DNA from: Clostridiaceae bacterium
Lineage (GTDB): Bacteria > Bacillota > Clostridia > DSM-8532
DNA length: 64,000 nt
Direction: 5' to 3'
Assembly (NCBI GenBank): GCA_012521105.1
Contig: JAAYNA010000107.1
Location: 124,001-188,000, forward strand
Positions 37,076 through 47,025 of the stretch are shown here, in pieces; the stretch's first letter is position 1; each line of letters opens with the position of its first letter. Position numbers and translations under genes: made by a program. Below the pieces are notes generated by a model. The model was not told the origin of the DNA, ran no database searches, and saw only the letters and a list, made by a program, of their open reading frames with translations.

Positions 37076-40000
37076 GTGGACAGATTGCATTTAAAAAGTA
37101 TTGAATTGCAGGGGTTTAAATCCTTTGCTGATAAAATAACTCTTCATTTCAATAAAGGTATAACGGCGGTGGTAGGACCAAATGGCAGCGGAAAAAGTAA
37201 TATTTCGGATGCGGTCCGCTGGGTTCTCGGGGAACAAAGTGTAAAATCCCTTCGTGGTAGCAAAATGGAGGATGTCATTTTTGCCGGTACGCAACACCGC
37301 AAACCTGTTGGTTTTGCACAGGTATCGCTGCTGATAGATAATTCAGACAGAACTTTGCCAATTGACTTTTCCGAGGTAACAATAACAAGGAGGGTATACC
37401 GATCTGGTGAAAGTGAATATTTTATAAATAAAACTCCCTGCCGCCTTAAAGATATAAATGAACTTTTTCTGAATACAGGTGTTGGTAAGGAGGGGTACTC
37501 TGTTATTGGGCAGGGCAAGATAGACGAAATTCTCAGTACCCGCTCTGAAGACAGGCGCGCTATTTTTGAAGAAGCAGCAGGTATAATGAAATATAAGGTC
37601 AGAAAAAAAGAAGCTGAGCGCAAGCTTGAAAGTACAAAGCAAAACCTGCTTAGAATTGATGATATAATTCTGGAACTGGAGTCCCAGTTGGAACCCCTTA
37701 AGGAACAAGCTGAAAAGGCCAGAAATTATATTGAGTTAAGCAGCGAACTTAAGGAAATTGAAGTTGCGCTTTACCTGGATAACATTGAAAAGAGCAGGGA
37801 TAAAATTGAAGAAATAGATAAGCAGATTAATCAGGCAGAGAAAGACATACAGGAAGAAAAAACCCGCCTGGAAGAGAAAATGCGGGAGAACCGCGGAAAA
37901 ACCGAGAGGCTTGAAAGGCTTAAAAAGAGTTTGGAAGCTTTACGGACTGAACTTGTTGAGCTGGATAAAAATATAGATCAGCTCGATAATCAAATAAAGA
38001 TAGATGAAGAAAAGATAAGTCACATAGAATCAAGCAATGCCGCTTCCAGCCAGGATATTGATGAATTAAGAGAAAAAATAAAAATGGTGGAGGCAGATAT
38101 AGAAAAAAGAAAGAACAGGCTCTCAGTTCTGGATAAGGACAGAGAAAAGTACATAGAATTGCTTTACGCGGCAGAAGAAAAACTTGCGGAAGTAATGTCA
38201 CGCCTTGATGAAAGTGAAAAACGCATAGAACTTATGAAACAGGAGGTAATGGATAAGCTGGACATTTTGTCCGAGTGCAGAACCAGATATAACAGTCTGA
38301 AAAATGAAAAAGAAGCTTTCACCATAAGACAAACAAAACTGGATGTTGAGATTAACAAGATTATCCTGGATAGGGATCATGAAAAGATGCGGCTTGAGCA
38401 GGCAGAAAGTGATTTACGCGGGCAAAAAGATGCTCTGGAAGCAAAAAAAGAGGAAATAAACAGCAGTATTATAAATATGCAGAGTTTTCAAAAAGACCTG
38501 GATACACTTAGAAAAGAGCAAAACCGGTGCCTTTCCGAGCTTCAGACCGCAAGATCCCGCAGTAAGGTATTAAAAGATATGGAAAGTAGCCTTGAAGGCT
38601 ACAATTATAGTGTAAAAGCTATCCTTAAAGCCTGCCGGGAAAAGGAAGGGTTTGGAGAAGGCATCTTTGGCGCATTGGCACAGCTTATTACTGTACGGGA
38701 ACATTTTGAAACTGCAATAGAAGTATCCCTTGGCCAGGCTCTTCAGAATATTGTTACAGAAGATGAATATACGGCGAAAAACGCCATTAATTATCTTAAA
38801 GAGAACCGCCTTGGCCGTGCTACGTTTTTGCCAATTACCTCTGTCAAACCCAGGGTTTTGGATTCTGATATCGTCACAAGGCTTGAAAGGGAAAAAGGTT
38901 ATTTAGGACTTGCCTCCGACATGGTATATTGTGAACCAAAGTTTAAAGACATTATTCTTAGTATTTTAGGCAGGACAGTTGTAGTTGATAATATTGATAA
39001 CGGTATTGCAATATCAAGAAAGTTTAAATTCAGTTTCAGGGTTGTAACAGTAGAAGGAGAAGTTTTAAATCCGGGAGGCTCTATGACAGGTGGAAGTCAG
39101 CCGTCAAAATCCTCAAGCCTTTTGTCAAGAAATAGAATTATTAAAGAGTTGGATGACAAGATCAGTGTATTAACTGATAAGTACCAAAAGCTTGAAAAAT
39201 CCTGCTCAGAAAAGGCTGATGCTATCAAAAAAACAGAAGAAAGTATAAAGGTCCTTCAAAAAGAACACCATGATTTGGAACTTGTAGTTTTACGCGAAGA
39301 ACAAAGAGTTCTTTCAATGAAGGATTCTATAGAGAAATTAAAGTACAGGCAGGATATGCTTTTAGCAGAAAAGAATGAGCTTTCTCAAAATATTGAATCC
39401 ATAGAAAAAGAAATCCTGTATGAAGGTAAAAGGATTTCCGAGATTGAGCAAAGAATCGCCACTCTCAAGGAAAATATAGAGGAAAATCAGCTGAAAAGCA
39501 AGGAAGAACAAGCTGCAAGGGATGCTATTCATATGGATATCAACGACTATAAGGTTTCTGTAAATTCCATACTTGAAAGCATGGATCAAACCCGCGAATC
39601 CATCAGAAGTTTAAACGAGGAGAAAAGCCTTGTTGAAGGTAATATAAACAAAAGACTTCAGGAGCAAATTAAAAATAAGGGTCGTCTCGAAGGCCTGCAA
39701 TCTGAAATTACAAACTTAAAGGAGAGAATAAAGGAACTGAATGAGATCAAAGTAGGAAAGAATCTGAAACTTGAGAGTCTATCGGCAGAAACGGCAGCTT
39801 TAGAGGAAGAAATTTCGGGTATGGTTGAAGTGGTTTCATCATATAATGATGCAATTCATATACTACAGGAACAATATAACAGGCTTGAAATTAGAAAAAC
39901 AAAGCTTGAAACCGAACTTGAAGCAATACAAAATCGTTTGTGGGATGAGTATGAATTAACCTATGGAACAGCTTCAGAATATAAAAAAGAAATTACTAAT

Positions 40001-40663
40001 TTACGGCAAACCCAGTTGAGGATTAATGAGTTAAAAGCCAAGGTACGCGAAATGGGACCTGTAAATGTATCGGCAATAGAAGATTACAGCAAAACTAAAG
40101 AAAGATATAATTTTATGACTAAACAGAGGAATGATCTTGTTAAATCCGAGGAAAAACTGAACCGTATAATCCGTGAAATGCTGTCAATTATGAAAAAGCA
40201 GTTTATGGAGGAATTTCAGCGCATAAACAGGAATTTTAACGAGGTATTCAGGGAATTGTTCGAAGGCGGAAGGGCAGAAGTAGTGCTTGAAGACCCGGAC
40301 AATGTTTTAGAATGTGGTATAGATATTATAGCCCAGCCTCCGGGTAAAAAGTTACAGAACATGCTGCTGTTATCGGGTGGAGAAAAGGCAATGACGGCAA
40401 TAGCACTGCTTTTTGCGATATTAAAGCTTCGTCCTGCTCCTTTCTGTGTTCTCGATGAAATAGAAGCGGCACTGGATGATGCTAATGTATATAAATTTGC
40501 TGACTATATTAAAAAGTTCACCGGTACCACGCAGTTTATAGTTATTACCCACCGAAAAGGAACAATGGAGTCCTCAGATGCATTGTACGGAGTTACCATG
40601 CAGGAATATGGCGTGTCGTCTGTGGTATCGTTAAAGCTTAGCGATGTTGACAAAGCTGTATAG
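37076..40663 (+). CDS. smc: chromosome segregation protein SMC
   Basis: Walker A GPNGSGKSN, hinge, long coiled coils, LLSGGEKAMTAIALLFA signature. Confidence 0.97.
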   Translation: MDRLHLKSIELQGFKSFADKITLHFNKGITAVVGPNGSGKSNISDAVRWVLGEQSVKSLRGSKMEDVIFAGTQHRKPVGFAQVSLLIDNSDRTLPIDFSEVTITRRVYRSGESEYFINKTPCRLKDINELFLNTGVGKEGYSVIGQGKIDEILSTRSEDRRAIFEEAAGIMKYKVRKKEAERKLESTKQNLLRIDDIILELESQLEPLKEQAEKARNYIELSSELKEIEVALYLDNIEKSRDKIEEIDKQINQAEKDIQEEKTRLEEKMRENRGKTERLERLKKSLEALRTELVELDKNIDQLDNQIKIDEEKISHIESSNAASSQDIDELREKIKMVEADIEKRKNRLSVLDKDREKYIELLYAAEEKLAEVMSRLDESEKRIELMKQEVMDKLDILSECRTRYNSLKNEKEAFTIRQTKLDVEINKIILDRDHEKMRLEQAESDLRGQKDALEAKKEEINSSIINMQSFQKDLDTLRKEQNRCLSELQTARSRSKVLKDMESSLEGYNYSVKAILKACREKEGFGEGIFGALAQLITVREHFETAIEVSLGQALQNIVTEDEYTAKNAINYLKENRLGRATFLPITSVKPRVLDSDIVTRLEREKGYLGLASDMVYCEPKFKDIILSILGRTVVVDNIDNGIAISRKFKFSFRVVTVEGEVLNPGGSMTGGSQPSKSSSLLSRNRIIKELDDKISVLTDKYQKLEKSCSEKADAIKKTEESIKVLQKEHHDLELVVLREEQRVLSMKDSIEKLKYRQDMLLAEKNELSQNIESIEKEILYEGKRISEIEQRIATLKENIEENQLKSKEEQAARDAIHMDINDYKVSVNSILESMDQTRESIRSLNEEKSLVEGNINKRLQEQIKNKGRLEGLQSEITNLKERIKELNEIKVGKNLKLESLSAETAALEEEISGMVEVVSSYNDAIHILQEQYNRLEIRKTKLETELEAIQNRLWDEYELTYGTASEYKKEITNLRQTQLRINELKAKVREMGPVNVSAIEDYSKTKERYNFMTKQRNDLVKSEEKLNRIIREMLSIMKKQFMEEFQRINRNFNEVFRELFEGGRAEVVLEDPDNVLECGIDIIAQPPGKKLQNMLLLSGGEKAMTAIALLFAILKLRPAPFCVLDEIEAALDDANVYKFADYIKKFTGTTQFIVITHRKGTMESSDALYGVTMQEYGVSSVVSLKLSDVDKAV

Positions 40664-40759
40664 AAGTTAACGCAACAAATAATAATGTAAGTATTAAGGC
40701 TATAACCTAAACGATAGATAAATTTGAAACCAATATTTTAGCAAAGGAGATAAGACACA

Positions 40760-41668
40760 ATGGCTTTTTTCGACAAATTAAAAAACGGTTTAAGAAAAAC
40801 AAGGGAAAGCATTACCCAAAGAGTTGACAAACTTCTTGCTTCTATGGGGAAGATAGATGAAGAATTATTTGAAGAACTTGAGGAGATTTTAATAACTTCG
40901 GATGTGGGTGTGGACACAACACTAAAAGTGATCGAAAGTTTGAAGCAAAGGGTAAAAAATGAGAAAGTGGCAGATCCCAGACAGGTAAAAAATCTGTTAA
41001 AGGAGGAAATTACAAAAATCCTCAGTTCGGGTGATGCTGAGCTGAATCTTAACACAAAGCCTTCGGTAATAGTAGTAGTTGGTGTAAACGGTGTTGGAAA
41101 GACTACATCCATAGGGAAAATATGCAATATGCTGAAAATGCAGGGCAAAAAAGTTTTAATGGCAGCAGGAGATACCTTTAGGGCAGCTGCAATAGATCAG
41201 CTTGAAATATGGGCAAAAAGAGCAGATGTTGATATAATTAAACACTCGGAAGGCTCAGACCCGTCAGCTGTTATTTTTGATGCAATTCAGGCAGCAAAGG
41301 CAAGAGGTTTTGACGTAGTTGTATGTGATACGGCAGGACGCCTGCATACGAACAAAAACCTTATGGAAGAGCTTAAAAAAGTTTTTCGCATAATAAACAG
41401 GGAACTCCCTGATGCAGATATTGAAACTTTGCTTGTTTTGGATGCAACTACAGGCCAGAATGCTGTTTCCCAGGCAAGGAATTTTACCGAGGCAACCGGT
41501 GTAACAGGGCTTGTTCTTACGAAACTTGATGGTACGGCAAAAGGTGGTATTATCGTGTCCGTTAAATCTGAACTGGATATACCGGTAAAATTTATCGGTG
41601 TAGGCGAAAAAATTGACGATTTGCAGCCTTTCAATGCCCAGGATTTTGCAGATGCATTATTTATATAG
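40760..41668 (+). CDS. ftsY: signal recognition particle receptor FtsY
   Basis: VGVNGVGKTTSIGKI, DTFRAAAIDQL, TKLDGTAKGG. Confidence 0.97.
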   Translation: MAFFDKLKNGLRKTRESITQRVDKLLASMGKIDEELFEELEEILITSDVGVDTTLKVIESLKQRVKNEKVADPRQVKNLLKEEITKILSSGDAELNLNTKPSVIVVVGVNGVGKTTSIGKICNMLKMQGKKVLMAAGDTFRAAAIDQLEIWAKRADVDIIKHSEGSDPSAVIFDAIQAAKARGFDVVVCDTAGRLHTNKNLMEELKKVFRIINRELPDADIETLLVLDATTGQNAVSQARNFTEATGVTGLVLTKLDGTAKGGIIVSVKSELDIPVKFIGVGEKIDDLQPFNAQDFADALFI

Positions 41669-41832
41669 CCAGTCGATTTGCCCTTTCGCAAGATAGCGTT
41701 AAGTTACCGTAGGTTAAGAAGAATGGAGTATCGTATAATTTGAAAAAGGAGATAACATCCGCAATATCCGCACAGGTTGGACGGTAATTGGAAAGACAGC
41801 TGTGTCAGGCTATTGAAAAACATCGTGTGTGC

Positions 41833-41861
41833 TTGACAATTAAAAAATAATTATATAGAAT
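41833..41861 (+). promoter_or_regulatory. sigma-A-type promoter of guaB
   Basis: TTGACA (41833-41838), 17-bp spacer, TAGAAT (41856-41861). Confidence 0.7.
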
Positions 41862-41951
41862 AGATAAAATTTAAGAAAAACAAGTTTTCTGGCGAAACTG
41901 TACAGATTATTTAAATGCTTATTGTGTGAAAAATAAAAAGGAGGAATGGAT

Positions 41952-43445
41952 ATGGCAATTATATACCCTGAAGTATCGAGAACTTTCAGTGAGTTTTTAC
42001 TAATACCCAACTTAACTACAAAAGACTGTACACCTGCAAGTATTGACTTAACAACTCCCCTGGTTAAATTTTCAAAGGACGATAATCCTTCTCTTAAGTT
42101 AAATATACCTATTGTCAGTGCTATAATGCAATCGGTGTCAAATGATACACTTGCTATTGCTTTGGCAAGATGTGGCGGTCTTTCATTTATATATGGGTCG
42201 CAGTCAATTGAAACCCAGGCCGATATGGTAAGAAAAGTAAAGAAGCACAAATCCGGTTTTGTTGTAAGTGATTCAAATGTATCAATAAACCATACGCTTA
42301 AAGACGTACTTGCGATAAAAGAGAAAACAGGCCACTCAACAATTGCAGTAACAGATGATGGAACAGCTAGTGGGAAACTGCTTGGAATTATTACCAGCAG
42401 AGATTATCGTTTAACCCGTGATCCTCTGGATAAAAAGGTGGCAGATTTCATGACACCTTTTAAGGAGCTTATTGTTGGCAGGCTTGGAATAACTCTTAGC
42501 GAAGCCAATGATATCATTTGGGCGCATAAACTAAACTGCCTGCCAATAGTTGATGACGAACAAAGACTTCATTATCTTGTTTTCAGAAAGGACTATGATG
42601 ATCATAAGGCCAATCCCGAGCAATTGATGGACTCCAGGAAGAGGCTCATGGTTGGTGCAGGAATAAATACATGGGACTATAAAGAAAGGGTTCCTGAATT
42701 AATAAATGCTGAAGTAGACGTACTTTGCGTAGATTCATCCGATGGTTTTACCGAATACCAGAGAGATACACTTCAATATATAAAAGAAAATTTTGAGAAT
42801 GTAAAAGTAGGCGGCGGAAACGTTGTAGATAAGGAAGGCTTTATGTACCTTGTTGAATCGGGCGCTGATTTCGTTAAGGTTGGAATTGGCGGGGGTTCAA
42901 TATGTATTACCAGGGAACAAAAAGGAATAGGCCGTGGACAGGCAAGTGCAGTTATTGAGGTGGCTAAGGCGCGGGATGAGTATTTTGAAAAAACAGGTAT
43001 TTACATTCCAATCTGCTCTGATGGTGGTATTGTACATGATTACCATATAGTTCTGGCTTTAGCAATGGGCGCTGATTTTGTTATGATGGGCCGATACTTT
43101 GCGAGATTTGATGAAAGCCCGAATAAAAAGGTAAAACGCGGAAACAGTTATGTGAAGGAATACTGGGGAGAAGGTTCAAACAGAGCACGAAACTGGCAGA
43201 GATATGATTTGGGAGAAAGCAGTAACCTGAAGTTTGAAGAGGGAGTTGACAGTTATGTGCCATACGCTGGAAAACTTAAGGATAACCTGGATATAACTCT
43301 TTCGAAAATACGTTCTACAATGTCCAGTTGCGGAGCCAAATCTATAAGGGAACTGCAAAAAAATGCACGCCTTACAATTGTTTCTTCCACCAGCATTATA
43401 GAAGGCGGTGCTCATGATGTAATACTTAAGGAAAGTGAGTATTAA
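41952..43445 (+). CDS. guaB: IMP dehydrogenase
   Basis: CBS pair, [54 protein letters not shown]. Confidence 0.92.
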   Translation: MAIIYPEVSRTFSEFLLIPNLTTKDCTPASIDLTTPLVKFSKDDNPSLKLNIPIVSAIMQSVSNDTLAIALARCGGLSFIYGSQSIETQADMVRKVKKHKSGFVVSDSNVSINHTLKDVLAIKEKTGHSTIAVTDDGTASGKLLGIITSRDYRLTRDPLDKKVADFMTPFKELIVGRLGITLSEANDIIWAHKLNCLPIVDDEQRLHYLVFRKDYDDHKANPEQLMDSRKRLMVGAGINTWDYKERVPELINAEVDVLCVDSSDGFTEYQRDTLQYIKENFENVKVGGGNVVDKEGFMYLVESGADFVKVGIGGGSICITREQKGIGRGQASAVIEVAKARDEYFEKTGIYIPICSDGGIVHDYHIVLALAMGADFVMMGRYFARFDESPNKKVKRGNSYVKEYWGEGSNRARNWQRYDLGESSNLKFEEGVDSYVPYAGKLKDNLDITLSKIRSTMSSCGAKSIRELQKNARLTIVSSTSIIEGGAHDVILKESEY

Positions 43446-43553
43446 TCCCTGTTGACAGGGCGGGTCGAAGAAATTCGATGCCAGACCTTGCAAATATTAT
43501 GTGGCTAAGCCATACTTTGTTTATTTGAATTGGCATACCAACAATTATGTAAA

Positions 43554-43593
43554 AAAGGGTACAATTTCGCACAAGGGCGAAACTGTACCCTTT
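43554..43593 (-). terminator. strong terminator-like hairpin, best oriented for minus-strand transcription
   Basis: AAAGGGTACAATTTCGC / GCGAAACTGTACCCTTT, 17-bp stem with one mismatch; minus-strand exit reads TTTTTT. Confidence 0.65.
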
Positions 43594-43708
43594 ATGCATT
43601 CTGCGAAAACATCGGTTTACAATACAATTTAAGCATCTCTAAGTCCCGCCACTTTTCAAACTGTAAAAAATCAGTTTTTTCAAAGCAGTACCCAATGAAT
43701 GCAAGCAT
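43592..43708 (-). CDS. 38-aa small ORF or gene remnant ending in the terminator
   Basis: MLAFIGYCFEKTDFLQFEKWRDLEMLKLYCKPMFSQNA*; below the ORF-track cutoff; no convincing Shine-Dalgarno. Confidence 0.3.
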   Translation of the reverse strand: MLAFIGYCFEKTDFLQFEKWRDLEMLKLYCKPMFSQNA

Positions 43709-43798
43709 TTTTTATATCAGATAAACTTATATTGTTAAGAATATTTCATAACCAATTGGCTAATACTGATTTAAGATATATTTATGGGAGGTTTTTAT

Positions 43799-44539
43799 TT
43801 GAATCCTAAGGTTTTATTTGCAAAACAAACTGAAAATAATGAAAATAAAGAGCAGACCTCAAAAGATAAAATAGATAATATTAAGGAAATGGGCACTGTT
43901 GAGGTTCAGGAAAAGGACAGAAAAATTCATTGTCTGACCATTATTGGCCAGATCGAAGGTCATATGGTACTGCCTCCACAGAATAAAACCACTAAATATG
44001 AGCATGTTATACCCCAATTGGTTGCAATTGAGGATGATAAAAAAATAGATGGTCTGCTACTTATATTAAATACTGTAGGTGGTGATGTTGAGGCCGGTCT
44101 TGCCATAGCAGAGATGGTTGCATCAATGTCCAAACCAACGGTGTCTCTTGTGTTGGGCGGTGGTCATAGTATTGGAGTGCCAATGGCAGTTTCAACAAAT
44201 TATTCTTTCATAGCCCCATCGGCTACAATGACCATTCATCCCCTTCGCTTAAGCGGAATGATAATCGGCGTTCCGCAGACCTTTGAATATTTTGACCGGA
44301 TGCAGGAACGAGTTGTTGAGTTTGTAGCAAAAAACTCCAATATTTCAAAGGACAATTTCCGTAAACTGATGCTGAAAACAGGAGAACTGGCAAACGATGT
44401 TGGAACGGTCCTGTTTGGGCAGGAGGCTGTGGAACATGGTATTATCAACGAAGTTGGTGGCCTTGCTTCGGCTCTGAAAAAACTCGATTATTTTATTGAG
44501 CAAAGAAAACAAAATCCGGAAGGAGGCCAACTGCAATGA
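43799..44539 (+). CDS. tepA: ClpP-like translocation-enhancing protein TepA
   Basis: [41 protein letters not shown] start after GGGAGG. Confidence 0.85.
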   Translation: MNPKVLFAKQTENNENKEQTSKDKIDNIKEMGTVEVQEKDRKIHCLTIIGQIEGHMVLPPQNKTTKYEHVIPQLVAIEDDKKIDGLLLILNTVGGDVEAGLAIAEMVASMSKPTVSLVLGGGHSIGVPMAVSTNYSFIAPSATMTIHPLRLSGMIIGVPQTFEYFDRMQERVVEFVAKNSNISKDNFRKLMLKTGELANDVGTVLFGQEAVEHGIINEVGGLASALKKLDYFIEQRKQNPEGGQLQ

Positions 44540-44814
44540 TTTATTCAATAGTACCCTATGATCATCTGATGTTTTATCCGGAAGAGAATAAACAGGAGCG
44601 GATGGAAGTTAATATCAATGGTGAACAGGTTATCCTTCTGAAAAGCGACAATAACACATATACAATTGAAAGGCTGATTTCAACAAACCCAGTGTCATAT
44701 CTGATCCCTGAATTAATGCCAGGTACTACGATTATGACAATTAGATCAAAAAAAGAGAGCCCTGATGTAAAATGGGAGATCTTAAACGGTGGCCCAATAC
44801 TAACCGAAGAATAA
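44536..44814 (+). CDS. YlzJ-like protein
   Basis: [18 protein letters not shown]; directly follows tepA. Confidence 0.75.
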   Translation: MIYSIVPYDHLMFYPEENKQERMEVNINGEQVILLKSDNNTYTIERLISTNPVSYLIPELMPGTTIMTIRSKKESPDVKWEILNGGPILTEE

Positions 44815-44915
44815 TGCATTTACAGTAAAAATTTTATTGATGGTAATAATGAGGATGTGCGAAAAAATCTCCGGAGATAAAAATAAAAAGATTGATAAAT
44901 TATTAACATAAACTC

Positions 44916-44943
44916 TTGACATTTAGAATTATAGTAATATAAT
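44916..44943 (+). promoter_or_regulatory. sigma-A-type promoter upstream of glycine riboswitch
   Basis: TTGACA, 16-bp spacer, TATAAT. Confidence 0.65.
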
Positions 44944-44954
44944 AATAACAATAA

Positions 44955-45133
44955 CTGGAGTAACAAACTGAATAAAGCCGGATGAAGATTGAAAGAGAGT
45001 TGCCATAAGGCACACCGAAGGAGTAAATCTCTCAGGTTAACAAGATTTCAATCGGACGGACCTCTGGAGAGACCATGTATGGCGCCGAAGGGGCAAGCCC
45101 GAAAGGGTGTATCTCTCAGGCAAAAGGACAGAG
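44955..45133 (+). promoter_or_regulatory. tandem (two-aptamer) glycine riboswitch
   Basis: P1 of aptamer 1 GATTGAAA/TTTCAATC (44987-44994/45046-45053); aptamer 2 CTCTG/CAGAG (45062-45066/45129-45133); both contain CCGAAGG and ATCTCTCAGG cores. Confidence 0.92.
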
Positions 45134-45193
45134 TATGCGGGGATTTTAGCAAGCGGCTGAAATCTATTTTTGCAATACTTTAATATTTCAGAG

Positions 45194-45222
45194 GTCAAAC
45201 ATTTGGTTTGGCTTACTTTTTT
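45194..45222 (+). terminator. candidate riboswitch-controlled terminator
   Basis: GTCAAAC-atttg-GTTTGGC then TTACTTTTTT, just before RBS of serA. Confidence 0.55.
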
Positions 45223-45236
45223 AGGAGGGGTTTTCT

Positions 45237-46841
45237 GTGGCGAAGATAATAGTAACAGATAAAATGGCACCGGACGGAATTGAATACTTAAAAAGTAAAG
45301 GCTTTGAAGTTGATACACCGTTTGGAATTTCCCATGAAGAACTGCTTGAAGTAATAGAAAAATATGATGCCATTATAGTAAGAAGTGCTACCAAAGTGAG
45401 AAAAGATGTTATTGAGCGTGCCAGGAATTTAAAAGTTGCCGGAAGAGCCGGCAATGGTATTGACAACATTGATGTGGACGAATGCACCAAAAGAGGTATA
45501 GCCGTGGTGAATACACCCGAGGGAAATATTATGGCAGCTGCTGAAATGGCTGTTGGTATGGCTTTTTCAATTTTCAGAAATATCCCTCAGGCGCATTTTG
45601 CAGCCAAAAACAAGGATTTCAGAAGGAATAAGTTCATAGGTGAAGAACTTGATGGCAAAGTGGCAGGCGTTATTGGTGTAGGTAAAATTGGGTCAATTGT
45701 TGCGAAAAAACTCCTTGGAGTTGGTATGAGGGTTGTAGGATATGATCCATATGCAGCTGACGATAAGTTCGAACAACTGGGAATTAGCCGTTGTGAAACT
45801 TTAGAAGAACTTTTAAAGATTTCAGACTTAATAACCCTACATATACCGAAGAGCCCGCAAAACATGGGTTTAATTGGCGAAAAAGAGCTTAAAATGTGCA
45901 AAAAAGGAGTCCGTATTGTTAATGTTGCCAGAGGCGGTATGATTGATGAAAAAGCACTTTATGATGCTATAGTTGGAGGGCATGTTGCAGCAGCTGCACT
46001 GGACGTTCAGGAAGTTGAACCCAACTTCACAAAGAAACCCGAAGAGCAGGATTACTGGAATCCACTCCTTGATCTGGATAACGTTGTTTTCACACCACAC
46101 CTTGGCGCATCAACCAAGGAAGCAAATTACAATGTAAGTATAGGTGTTGCAAAGCTGGTTGAGGGCGTTTTGAATGGCGAGCTGGTACCTGCAGTTAATA
46201 TGCCCCCGGTATCTGGAGATATCAGTAAGTTAAGGCCATATATCGACCTGGCTGAGAAACTTGGAAGTATTTACTATCAGGCAGAAAAAGACAGGGTAAC
46301 AAAGATTGAAGTGATATACAGCGGAGATGTTGCCAAAATGGCAACTAAGGCCATAACTCTTTCTGCAATAAAAGGATTTCTTAACAGTGCGGGGGATCCT
46401 GATGTAAATTACATCAACGCAGAATTAAAACTTAAGGAGCTTGGCGTGAAGCTGGTTGAAAGCAAAAGCTCGCACCTTGATAAATATACAAACCTTATAA
46501 CTGTTAAATTTACTACTGCAAATAAGGAGCAGTCGGTATCAGGTACGGTATTTGCCAAGGATGTTATTCGAATTGTTGACTTTTTCGGATATCAGTTGGA
46601 TTTTGAGCCCACACCTCATGTGATTGCTCTACAGAATGTAGACGTTCCGGGAATTATAGGAAAGGTTGGTACATTACTTGGAGCAAATGACATTAATATA
46701 GCTGCAATGCAATGGAGCCGTAATAGAAGAGGGGAAAAGGCCGTATCTTTTGTAAGCGTTGATACCGAGATATCCAATGATATACTGAAACAGTTACTGC
46801 AGATTGATGGAATATTAAAAGCTTCAAGACTTCATTTCTGA
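45237..46841 (+). CDS. serA: D-3-phosphoglycerate dehydrogenase
   Basis: VAGRAGNGIDNIDVDECTKRGI, GVIGVGKIGSIVAKKL, VNVARGGMIDEKAL, C-terminal ACT domain. Confidence 0.96.
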   Translation: MAKIIVTDKMAPDGIEYLKSKGFEVDTPFGISHEELLEVIEKYDAIIVRSATKVRKDVIERARNLKVAGRAGNGIDNIDVDECTKRGIAVVNTPEGNIMAAAEMAVGMAFSIFRNIPQAHFAAKNKDFRRNKFIGEELDGKVAGVIGVGKIGSIVAKKLLGVGMRVVGYDPYAADDKFEQLGISRCETLEELLKISDLITLHIPKSPQNMGLIGEKELKMCKKGVRIVNVARGGMIDEKALYDAIVGGHVAAAALDVQEVEPNFTKKPEEQDYWNPLLDLDNVVFTPHLGASTKEANYNVSIGVAKLVEGVLNGELVPAVNMPPVSGDISKLRPYIDLAEKLGSIYYQAEKDRVTKIEVIYSGDVAKMATKAITLSAIKGFLNSAGDPDVNYINAELKLKELGVKLVESKSSHLDKYTNLITVKFTTANKEQSVSGTVFAKDVIRIVDFFGYQLDFEPTPHVIALQNVDVPGIIGKVGTLLGANDINIAAMQWSRNRRGEKAVSFVSVDTEISNDILKQLLQIDGILKASRLHF

Positions 46842-46918
46842 CACCCGTCTCTGCAATCGGGCTAAGGGGATTGCACATCAATATAAAAAATACTATATCA
46901 TAGATTTGCTAATCATGT

Positions 46919-46943
46919 GGTCGGTTAATTAACCGACCTTTTA
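46919..46943 (+). terminator. intrinsic terminator after serA
   Basis: GGTCGGTTAATTAACCGACCTTTT. Confidence 0.75.
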
Positions 46944-47025
46944 TTATCCGGAAAAATGGTATATTATTTTATTATGCTTAGAATACTTGTATAGTAATTA
47001 TATCTTATATTTTGGAGGATTTTAT

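Noticed and set aside
37144-37623. 159-aa minus-strand ORF
   Set aside because: Antisense shadow of the smc ATPase head coding region; no recognisable domain.
41741-41788. 16-codon ORF TTGAAAAAGGAG...CGGTAA between ftsY and guaB
   Set aside because: Too short, no homology recognised, and it lies upstream of the clear guaB promoter.
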